Assembly: GCF_001889065.1 (NCBI RefSeq)
Contig: NZ_LWHB01000162.1
Location: forward strand, 1 to 7,485
Reading direction: 5' to 3'
Origin: Suttonella ornithocola
GTDB taxonomy: Bacteria > Pseudomonadota > Gammaproteobacteria > Cardiobacteriales > Cardiobacteriaceae
Length of the DNA: 7,485 bases
Shown here: piece by piece, positions 1-4,892 of the stretch
How the letters are laid out: every line of letters starts with the position of its first letter
Position numbering within the stretch: position 1 is the first letter of the stretch
The notes under the pieces: generated by a model
What the model was told of the DNA's origin: nothing
What the model saw: only the letters and a program-made list of their open reading frames with translations
The model's database searches: none
Program-made: the position numbers and the translations under genes

Positions 1-14
1 TTGGAAAAATAGTT

Positions 15-23
15 TGTGGATAA
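15..23 (-). promoter_or_regulatory. DnaA box, perfect TTATCCACA
   Basis: The plus strand reads TGTGGATAA, the exact complement of the strong E. coli R1/R4-type DnaA box. It is the best single box in the window and lies next to the AT-rich block. Confidence 0.6.
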
Positions 24-126
24 CTTTGGGGAATAAAAAATATGAATATAAATCAATAATTCATGTAACTTGTTTATTTTTTAATCATTTATATAAAAAT
101 TATTTAAAAACAGCATATTGTATTTT

Positions 127-135
127 TTATTCACA
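127..135 (+). promoter_or_regulatory. DnaA box, TTATTCACA
   Basis: It matches TTWTNCACA at every position. It lies at the right edge of the AT-rich block 31-130. Confidence 0.5.
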
Positions 136-186
136 CTTAATCCCCGAATAGATAACTATTTTTGTGTGCAAGTGAAAAAGCAATAT

Positions 187-195
187 TGTGGATAT
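187..195 (-). promoter_or_regulatory. DnaA box, one mismatch
   Basis: The plus strand reads TGTGGATAT. Only the last base departs from TGTGGATAA, and the orientation is the same as that of the box at 15-23. Confidence 0.35.
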
Positions 196-296
196 CTTTC
201 AGTAGATAAAAAGTCATTTTTATTCATGGAGATGAAAGTTTGTTCAAAAAATAATCGGCTGTAAAAAATGGTAATGATGAATACAGGTTAGTGTAT

Positions 297-316
297 TTTT
301 CCACATTTTATCCGCA
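297..316 (+). promoter_or_regulatory. Tandem pair of DnaA boxes
   Basis: TTTTCCACA (297-305, full match to TTWTNCACA) is followed two bases later by TTATCCGCA (308-316, one mismatch from the strong box). Two same-direction boxes this close suggest cooperative DnaA loading. A further one-mismatch box, TGTGTGTAA, is at 334-342 on the opposite strand. Confidence 0.45.
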
Positions 317-389
317 TATTCTTAGACAGTATTTGTGTGTAAGCTGAGAGACTGGTGAGGAGGATAATTTCTAGACCATTTAGCCAGGA

Positions 390-522
390 TGAGACCTTTG
401 CAAAAAAATATAAAATATAGAAATTTCAATTTTTCAAATTTTGAAAATATATTAAAATCATAGTGTTAATTTTTCTACTAGTAGCAAAAATTAGTGTAAA
501 AGGGAATTTTGCAAAAGTCTCA
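390..522. mobile_element. MITE-like element, 133 bp, with IS5-family-like ends
   Basis: The left end TGAGACCTTTGCAAAA (390-405) and the right end TTTTGCAAAAGTCTCA (507-522) are inverted repeats of 16 bp with one mismatch. The trinucleotide GGA flanks both sides (387-389 and 523-525), as a 3-bp target duplication would. The inside has no ORF, is very AT-rich and holds two further dyads: 431-437 with 441-447, and 467-474 with 486-493 around the palindrome TACTAGTA. From memory, ends of the form GAGACCTTTGCAAAA occur on IS5-family elements of Neisseria and Moraxella, and the right end continues inward as TTCCCT as those do. I infer a non-autonomous derivative moved by a transposase encoded elsewhere. 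Confidence 0.65.
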
Positions 523-845
523 GGATGTTAATCAATCATTTTTTGGTGGATAGAGCGCTAGGAATTTCGTTTATCATAGATTTTTTTATGATTTTTCTTT
601 ATTCTTTATGTTCTAAATTAGATAAGCTGAATATTTGAGCGCTATAGCCAACTTCCCAAAAAATACATATAACGTTAACGCAATATCCATTTTGAAAACA
701 GTTTGCTATCCCCAAGTACTGTATGTACTTTTTGGAAACCTTACCATAGAAGAGAGTATGTTCTTCTGTTTTATCAGGCATTGCAGCTTATTTTTTGTCG
801 ATTTTTTTAATGATTCTCTTCATATAATTAAAGTAAAGGATATTC
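523..845. other. Gene-free AT-rich stretch upstream of yjdM
   Basis: Short ORFs here have no family resemblance and look like chance. Small structures visible are the octamer GAGCGCTA twice (553-560 and 637-644), the palindrome CGTTAACG at 673-680, and a dyad AAGTAC/GTACTT (714-719, 725-730) followed by TTT. A TATAAT hexamer at 823-828 has no good -35 and would give yjdM a leader of only about ten bases, but it is the best -10 in reach. Confidence 0.4.
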
Positions 846-1175
846 ATGAACGCAATTCTTTGTTCGCAATGTGGCTGTGATTATTGTTATTACGATGGAA
901 TACAATTGGTTTGCCCTGAATGTGGTCATGAATGGCAAGAAATCATGGAAGAAGAGGAAGAGGCAAAGGTCCTTGATGCGAATGGAGCGATTTTGCAAGA
1001 TGGGGATAGTGTGATTTTGATTAAGGCTTTAAAGCTAAAAGGTAGCTCACAAAGTATTAAGCAAGGGACGAAAGTGAAAAATATTCGTCTTGTTCCCGAT
1101 GGTGATCACAATATTGATTGTAAGATTGATGGCGTGGGGATGATGCTTAAATCTAAGTTTGTAAAGAAAGCTTAA
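846..1175 (+). CDS. yjdM: YjdM / PhnA-family zinc-ribbon protein
   Basis: The 109-residue product matches E. coli YjdM (historically PhnA) almost end to end. An N-terminal zinc ribbon has two CxxC pairs (CSQC at 6-9, CPEC at 23-26). An acidic linker (EEEEE, about 35-39) follows, then the conserved C-terminal domain with DANG, DGDSV, KGSS, GTKVKNIRL and a D-x-DHNIDCKIDG-like stretch, ending LKSKFVKK. Despite the old name and annotations, the family's function is not settled; it is not the phosphonoacetate hydrolase PhnA. The gene stands alone. AAAGGA at 835-840 is a fair ribosome-binding site for the ATG. It converges on the DUF2069 gene, with 70 bp between the stops. Confidence 0.93.
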   Translation: MNAILCSQCGCDYCYYDGIQLVCPECGHEWQEIMEEEEEAKVLDANGAILQDGDSVILIKALKLKGSSQSIKQGTKVKNIRLVPDGDHNIDCKIDGVGMMLKSKFVKKA

Positions 1176-1192
1176 AGAATTTTCTTGAATTT

Positions 1193-1215
1193 ACCGAACG
1201 CTAGAAGCATTCAGT
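1193..1215 (-). terminator. Stem-loop downstream of the rho-DUF2069 genes, no U-tract
   Basis: On the minus-strand transcript ACUGAAUGCU pairs with AGCGUUCGGU over 10 bp (two G-U pairs) around a UCU loop, just past the DUF2069 stop codon. The plus-strand version has A-C mismatches at those positions, so the fold favours the minus transcript. No run of U follows, so it is not a classical intrinsic terminator. It may protect the 3' end or precede Rho-dependent termination. Confidence 0.3.
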
Positions 1216-1245
1216 ACGTTGAATAAATGGTTTGTAGATCATGGG

Positions 1246-1611
1246 TCAAGATAGGTTAGTTGTTTTGCGTTTTCTTCGTTGAAAGTTATGCAAGATAGTG
1301 CCGACTTCTAACAAACTTGCTGCTAAACAAAACCACAGCCCAAAATAAGCATCTCGCCATAGCCAAATGATACCGCCAAAAAGAAGATAAATAGGTGCCA
1401 TTAAGGCGAGGACTTGATAAGCGCGCGACTCTCTTTTGATTGCTCTTGGCATATAAGCCAAAAGGGGTAATAAGGTAATCAAGAGTCCGATAATAGCTTG
1501 TTTCAGCGAAATATCATGTGTAAATAGCGGACTCATGGCGAACCCGCTGATTAGCATGAATAATCCTGTTAAGGTTAATTGATAGCCGATTTTTTGACGT
1601 TTATTTGCCAT
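1246..1611 (-). CDS. DUF2069-family small inner-membrane protein
   Basis: The product has 121 residues and four hydrophobic segments, at about 11-31, 38-55, 66-85 and 89-107, and a strongly basic tail (QRRKRK) likely cytoplasmic. The pattern after residue 45 (PLLAYMPRAIKRESRAYQ, then a segment ending in G-x-x-W-x-W-R, then a Leu/Ala-rich helix with LEVG) is that of the gammaproteobacterial DUF2069 family as I recall it. No function is established for the family. Its ATG lies inside the end of rho: the ATG spans 1609-1611 and the rho stop is at 1601-1603, an 11-bp overlap. Translation is therefore probably coupled to rho. I assigned the family from the membrane pattern and general resemblance, not a search. 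Confidence 0.65.
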   Translation of the reverse strand: MANKRQKIGYQLTLTGLFMLISGFAMSPLFTHDISLKQAIIGLLITLLPLLAYMPRAIKRESRAYQVLALMAPIYLLFGGIIWLWRDAYFGLWFCLAASLLEVGTILHNFQRRKRKTTNLS

Positions 1612-2863
1612 TTTTCATTGAGTCAAAAAATTCTTTATTGGTTTTGGTGTTTTTCATCCGTTCCATTAAGAATTCAATGGCTTGTAGCTCATCCATTGGA
1701 TGAAGAATTTTCCGTAAAATCCAAGTTTTTTGTAGCACTTCTGGGTCAATCATGAGTTCTTCTCGGCGGGTACCAGACGGATTGATATCAATGGCAGGGA
1801 AAATGCGTTTTTCAGCAATGCGTCGGCTGAGATGGATTTCCATATTGCCTGTGCCTTTAAATTCTTCATAGATAACTTCGTCCATTTTAGAACCAGTATC
1901 AACAAGAGCAGTGGCAATAATGGTGAGTGAACCAGCTTCTTCGGTATTACGAGCCGCACCAAAAAAGCGTTTTGGACGTTGTAAGGCATTGGCATCAACG
2001 CCACCGGTGAGAATTTTTCCTGAAGCGGGGGCGACGGTATTATAAGCTCTCGCTAGTCGAGTGATTGAATCGCAAAGAATAACAACGTCGCGTTTGTGTT
2101 CAACTAAACGTTTAGCTTTTTCAATTGCCATTTCAGCGACTTGTACGTGTCTTTGAGCAGGTTCGTCAAAGGTAGAAGATAGAACTTCTCCATTAACGGT
2201 ACGCTCCATTTCCGTCACTTCTTCTGGACGCTCATCAATCAGTAAAACAATGAGATAACATTCAGGGTGATTGATGTTAATGGATTGCGCAATGTTTTGT
2301 AACATTACGGTTTTGCCGGCTTTAGGCGGAGAAACAATCAGTCCACGTTGTCCTTTACCAATAGGCGCAATCATATCAATCATACGTGCAGTGATGTCTT
2401 CAGAGCTGCCGTTGCCTAATTCAAGTTTTAGAGGTTCATCGGCATGTAAGGGGGTTAGGTTTTCGAATAGGATTTTGTGTTTAGCTGCTGTTCGGGGGTC
2501 GAAATTAATGGTGTCTATTTTGGTGAGGGCAAAGTAGCGTTCGTTATCTTTTGGGGGGCGTAGTTTGCCAGTAACGGTATCGCCTGTGCGTAAATTACAG
2601 CGACGAATAATGCCCGGTGAGACGTATAGGTCATCTGGGCTGGCTTGGTAAGAGTTGATTGGCGCGCGTAGAAATCCATAGCCGTCAGGCAAGAGTTCTA
2701 ATACGCCGTCGCCTTCAATAGTTTCCCCATTTTTGGCTTGTGCTTTTAAAATGGAGAAGATAAGTTCAGGTTTTCTTTTTCGGGCAATATCTTCTAAGCC
2801 CATTTCTTCCGCAAGCGCTAAGATAGCTTGCGGCGATTGTTTTTTCAAATCGCTTAAATTCAT
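1601..2863 (-). CDS. rho: Transcription termination factor Rho
   Basis: This hexameric RNA-dependent ATPase/helicase ends transcription at Rho-dependent sites. The 420 residues run parallel to the E. coli protein (419). The N-terminal Rho-N domain is at 1-47. The RNA-binding OSB fold has the RNP1-like GYGFLR at 61-66. The Walker A loop is SPPKAGKT at 178-185 (Ala in E. coli is Ser here, K181 and K184 kept). R212 follows at the E. coli position, then Walker B D265 in VILCDSITRLARAYN, the Q-loop GKILTGGVDANAL at 282-294, K326 in GSKMDE, and arginine finger R366 in GTRREEL. The start is fixed by the conserved MNLSDLK. Notably, no Shine-Dalgarno sequence is visible before this ATG. The gene follows trxA, as in E. 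coli, with a hairpin between. Confidence 0.99.
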   Translation of the reverse strand: MNLSDLKKQSPQAILALAEEMGLEDIARKRKPELIFSILKAQAKNGETIEGDGVLELLPDGYGFLRAPINSYQASPDDLYVSPGIIRRCNLRTGDTVTGKLRPPKDNERYFALTKIDTINFDPRTAAKHKILFENLTPLHADEPLKLELGNGSSEDITARMIDMIAPIGKGQRGLIVSPPKAGKTVMLQNIAQSININHPECYLIVLLIDERPEEVTEMERTVNGEVLSSTFDEPAQRHVQVAEMAIEKAKRLVEHKRDVVILCDSITRLARAYNTVAPASGKILTGGVDANALQRPKRFFGAARNTEEAGSLTIIATALVDTGSKMDEVIYEEFKGTGNMEIHLSRRIAEKRIFPAIDINPSGTRREELMIDPEVLQKTWILRKILHPMDELQAIEFLMERMKNTKTNKEFFDSMKNGK

Positions 2864-2890
2864 AGAGAGTCGTTTAGAAGTAAAATAGAA

Positions 2891-2911
2891 CTGCCCGAAA
2901 AACTCGGGCAG
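2891..2911 (-). terminator. Hairpin in the trxA-rho gap: terminator or attenuator
   Basis: CTGCCCGA and TCGGGCAG form a perfect 8-bp, mostly GC stem with a five-base loop, seven bases after the trxA stop. On the minus transcript it is followed by UUCUAUUUUA, a broken U-tract. It lies 27 bases before the rho ATG. It could end trxA transcripts, let partial readthrough feed rho, or protect the trxA 3' end. In E. coli the same gap holds the rho leader, where rho is autoregulated; that link is inference here. Confidence 0.7.
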
Positions 2912-2917
2912 AAGGGA

Positions 2918-3244
2918 TTAAGAAAGATGTGGTTCAAGGAAGCTCATAATTTGGCTTTTTGAGGCTAATCCAATAACGGTGTCAACGTGTTGTCCGCCTT
3001 TAAAAAGCATTAGCGTCGGAATTGAGCGAATGCCATATTGTGCGGCAATATCGTTGTTTTCATCGATATTGACTTTAGCAATAGCAACTTTATCGCCTAG
3101 TTCAGCACCAAGCTCTTCAAGAATAGGGGCAATCGCACGACAAGGACCACACCATTCTGCCCAAAAATCTACGATAACAGGCTTGTCTGATGCCAATACT
3201 TTTGATTGAAATTCCGCCTCATCGACGGCAAAAGGTTTGCTCAT
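2918..3244 (-). CDS. trxA: Thioredoxin 1
   Basis: This cytoplasmic dithiol oxidoreductase of 108 residues (109 in E. coli) has the full thioredoxin fold signature: the buried Asp in VDFWAEWCGPC (D26), redox cysteines C32 and C35, IAPILEELG, the NIDEN strand, and cis-proline P76 in RSIPTLMLFKGG. The residue after the second Cys is Arg (WCGPCR) where E. coli has Lys, a conservative change. A GGAG nine bases before the ATG is a good ribosome-binding site. It lies inside the end of the upstream 59-codon ORF. The gene lies between that ORF and rho. Confidence 0.98.
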   Translation of the reverse strand: MSKPFAVDEAEFQSKVLASDKPVIVDFWAEWCGPCRAIAPILEELGAELGDKVAIAKVNIDENNDIAAQYGIRSIPTLMLFKGGQHVDTVIGLASKSQIMSFLEPHLS

Positions 3245-3247
3245 AGT

Positions 3248-3427
3248 TTAAAACTCCAAAAAGGATGCTTCGATATCTGAGAAGCAGAGAGGACAGCTAG
3301 TTAGCTGTTGTAACGTAGCGGGTATCGTCAAAGTGCTGCGCTTATTAGCGCGTTTGTATACATCTTTAACGATAAGCGCTGAGAATTTGTCGCGAGTATA
3401 AGCGTGTTCTTGAAAAAATTCAATCAT
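3248..3427 (-). CDS. Unrecognised 59-residue small protein between pyrE and trxA
   Basis: The ATG overlaps the pyrE stop as ATGA, and the frame runs open to TAA three bases before the trxA ATG. The coding end carries the trxA GGAG. The predicted product starts MIEFFQEHAYTRDKF, has a basic middle (KDVYKRANKRS, about 21-31) and a single CxxC (CPLC at 45-48) near an acidic, hydrophobic C-terminus (SDIEASFLEF). I do not recognise a family; one CxxC alone is too little for a zinc finger unless it dimerises. For: snug fit in the operon and ATGA coupling. Against: no Shine-Dalgarno, and the DNA also holds three dyads and a promoter-like pair, so it may be a trxA leader that is open by chance. Confidence 0.45.
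   Translation of the reverse strand: MIEFFQEHAYTRDKFSALIVKDVYKRANKRSTLTIPATLQQLTSCPLCFSDIEASFLEF
3293..3308. repeat. Perfect 16-bp dyad upstream of trxA
   Basis: ACAGCTA-GT-TAGCTGT has 7-bp arms around two bases, about 50 bp before the trxA ATG and downstream of the putative -10. The tiny loop suits a dimeric-protein operator better than a hairpin. Two weaker dyads flank it: GCTTC/GAAGC (3267-3271, 3281-3285) and GCGCT/AGCGC (3338-3342, 3347-3351). Confidence 0.35.
3395..3423 (-). promoter_or_regulatory. Putative sigma70 promoter for trxA, overlapping the pyrE end
   Basis: On the minus strand TTGAAT (3418-3423) and TATACT (3395-3400) are separated by exactly 17 bp, matching the -35 and -10 consensus at 4/6 and 5/6. 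Transcription would start near 3388, giving trxA a leader of about 140 nt. This would let trxA, and with readthrough rho, be expressed independently of pyrE. Confidence 0.4.
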
Positions 3428-4098
3428 TGTACTGAAATTGATGCGCCATATTGCTCTCTATATTGTTGAATTTTTGTGCTGGCATGCGCTAGTTCTTGAT
3501 GATGAGAGGCATAGCTAAGTAGGTCATCAAGGTTAATAATGGCTCGAGTAAAGAGATTAGCTTCCTGTGCGATAAGGGAAAGTGCGGATAAGGAAGAATC
3601 GCCAACGGTTTCTTGTCGATCAAGTGCTACGATGAGTCCTACTGGGTGAGCTTGTTCGTTTGCCAGTAGGGTTAGTGATTCTCTAACGGCTGTTCCAGCG
3701 GTTAGCACATCATCAACGATTAGCACTTTTTTTCCAGTGACTTGGCTGCCAACCATGATTCCTCCTTCGCCATGGTCTTTGGCTTCTTTGCGATTAAATG
3801 CCCAAGGTAGATTGATATTGTGTTGCTGATATAAAGCAGTAGCAATGGCTGAAACAAGCGGAATGCCTTTGTAAGCAGGACCAAATAGCGCCTCTATTTG
3901 ATGTCCTTGTGCGAGTGTTTCTGCGATAACATGAGCATAGCTTTGTGCCATGGTAGAGAGGGATTGTCCGTCACAAAAGGCACCGGCATTAAAGAAGTAA
4001 GGACTTGTTCGTCCTGATTTTAAGGTGAATTCCCCAAATTTAAGTGCTTTCATTGCCATTGCGGCATCTAAAAATTGGGTTTGATATACTGATAGCAT
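3424..4098 (-). CDS. pyrE: Orotate phosphoribosyltransferase
   Basis: The enzyme joins orotate to PRPP to make orotidine 5'-phosphate, the fifth step of de novo pyrimidine synthesis. The 224 residues (213 in E. coli) include LKFGEFTLKSGRTSPYFFNAG (19-39), the FGPAYKGIPL loop (72-81), the mobile catalytic loop FNRKEAKDHGEGG (101-113) and the PRPP-binding VLIVDDVLTAGTA (125-137). It ends with a C-terminal helix containing YREQYG. AAGGAT seven bases before the ATG is a clear ribosome-binding site. The start codon is only 20 bp from that of the divergent exonuclease gene, so the pyrE promoter must reach into that gene. I see no attenuator hairpin of the E. coli rph-pyrE type. Confidence 0.98.
   Translation of the reverse strand: MLSVYQTQFLDAAMAMKALKFGEFTLKSGRTSPYFFNAGAFCDGQSLSTMAQSYAHVIAETLAQGHQIEALFGPAYKGIPLVSAIATALYQQHNINLPWAFNRKEAKDHGEGGIMVGSQVTGKKVLIVDDVLTAGTAVRESLTLLANEQAHPVGLIVALDRQETVGDSSLSALSLIAQEANLFTRAIINLDDLLSYASHHQELAHASTKIQQYREQYGASISVQ
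4082..4090 (+). promoter_or_regulatory. Extended -10 promoter for the exonuclease III gene
   Basis: TGATATACT is a TGn-TATACT extended -10 within the first codons of pyrE on the opposite strand. The start point would be near 4097, leaving a leader of about 22 nt. No good -35 is present at 17-18 bp, which extended -10 promoters tolerate. Confidence 0.35.
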
Positions 4099-4118
4099 TT
4101 TTTTTATCCTTAATATCT

Positions 4119-4892
4119 ATGTTTAAAATTATTACGTTTAATGCCAACGGCATTCGTGCGGCAGAAAGAAAAGGTTTTTTTCATTGGCTTGCAACGCAAG
4201 ATGCTGATGCGGTTTGTATTCAAGAAACCAAAGCGCAATTACCTCAGTTAGAAGGCAATGAGGCTTTTTTTCCTTTAGCACATAATTATTATCATGATGC
4301 TGAAAAAAAAGGATACAGCGGAACAGCATTGTATCTAAAGCACGCGCCTGATGCGGTAAAAATGGGAATTGGTTGGCCAGAAATTGATAGCGAAGGACGA
4401 TATTTAGAAGCGCGCTATGGGCGATTGCATCTGATTTCTTTGTATATGCATTCTGGAACAAGCGGTGATCATCGTCAGACGTTAAAAGAAGATTTTATGG
4501 CGAAGTTTTTGCCGTATTTAACAGATTTGGTCCAAAGTGGTGCTGAAGTGATTTTATGTGGCGATATCAATATTGCGCATACGGAAAAGGATATCCGTAA
4601 TTGGAAAGGCAATTTGAAAAATAGCGGATTTTTACCGCATGAGAGACAATGGTTAACGGATTTGTTTGCTGGTGATTATAAGGATGCTTTTCGGTTAGTG
4701 AATAATGAGGAGCATCAATATACTTGGTGGAGTCAGCGCGGCAAGGCAAGAATTAATAATGTGGGATGGCGCATTGATTATCAGATTATTAGCAATGGAT
4801 TAGCAGATAAGGTGATTGATGCAGAAATTTATACGCAAGAAAATTTTTCTGACCACGCGCCATTGATTATGACTTATCAGGATTTATGGTAA
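4119..4892 (+). CDS. xthA: Exodeoxyribonuclease III / AP endonuclease (ExoA/XthA family)
   Basis: This base-excision repair nuclease cuts 5' to abasic sites and trims 3' ends. I place the start at 4119 (MFKIITFNANG, 257 residues); an upstream in-frame start at 4044 would add 25 unrelated residues complementary to pyrE. The fold's catalytic set is complete: N8, E36 in QETK, Y109, D149 and N151 in CGDINIAH, D220 in GWRID, and D245-H246 in SDHAP. NWKGNLKNSGFLPHER and YTWWSQRG place it in the branch shared with Neisseria ExoA-like enzymes and pseudomonad Crc. Crc lost these catalytic residues, so this one is predicted to be an active enzyme. No strong Shine-Dalgarno precedes the ATG. The 3' end overlaps the convergent PH-domain gene by 26 bp. 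Confidence 0.95.
   Translation: MFKIITFNANGIRAAERKGFFHWLATQDADAVCIQETKAQLPQLEGNEAFFPLAHNYYHDAEKKGYSGTALYLKHAPDAVKMGIGWPEIDSEGRYLEARYGRLHLISLYMHSGTSGDHRQTLKEDFMAKFLPYLTDLVQSGAEVILCGDINIAHTEKDIRNWKGNLKNSGFLPHERQWLTDLFAGDYKDAFRLVNNEEHQYTWWSQRGKARINNVGWRIDYQIISNGLADKVIDAEIYTQENFSDHAPLIMTYQDLW

Larger units (their letters stand above)
1..345. other. Candidate replication origin (oriC-like) region: AT-rich DNA with a DnaA-box cluster
   Basis: No credible ORF is present. The stretch is strongly AT-rich, especially 31-130, which could be an unwinding element. It contains three exact matches to the relaxed DnaA-box consensus TTWTNCACA (15-23 on minus, 127-135 and 297-305 on plus) and three one-mismatch boxes (187-195 minus, 308-316 plus, 334-342 minus). 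I found no GATC site in it, so Dam/SeqA-type control as in E. coli oriC is not suggested. Boxes in both orientations plus an AT-rich block are what bacterial origins show, but a dnaA-type autoregulated promoter belonging to an upstream gene outside the window would look similar. The upstream neighbour is not visible, which limits confidence. Confidence 0.5.

Noticed and set aside
358..363. Strong AGGAGG Shine-Dalgarno-like sequence
   Set aside because: No ATG, GTG or TTG lies at a usable distance, and the MITE insertion does not explain a lost start.
525..638. 37-codon ORF starting at the right edge of the MITE, encoding a hydrophobic peptide
   Set aside because: A frame of this length is expected by chance in AT-rich DNA, and there is no ribosome-binding site close enough.
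553..644. GAGCGCTA repeated at 553-560 and 637-644
   Set aside because: Only two copies of a short, partly palindromic octamer; no third copy or spacing logic.
599..781. 60-residue minus-strand ORF in the leader of yjdM
   Set aside because: Composition looks random, it has no recognisable motif or ribosome-binding site, and it lies in AT-rich non-coding DNA.
823..828. Perfect TATAAT as the yjdM promoter
   Set aside because: There is no -35 at 16-18 bp, and the start point would fall on the ribosome-binding site; kept only as a remark.
635..880. 81-residue plus-strand ORF running into yjdM
   Set aside because: It overlaps the certain yjdM start in another frame, and the predicted sequence resembles no family.
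4044..4118. Upstream in-frame start for the nuclease, adding 25 residues
   Set aside because: The extension is antisense to the pyrE start, and homologues begin at the M-x-K-I-I-T-F-N strand.
4140..4154. Dyad AATGCC-AAC-GGCATT as an operator for pyrE or the nuclease
   Set aside because: It encodes the conserved FNANGI motif of the nuclease, so the symmetry is likely coincidental codon choice.
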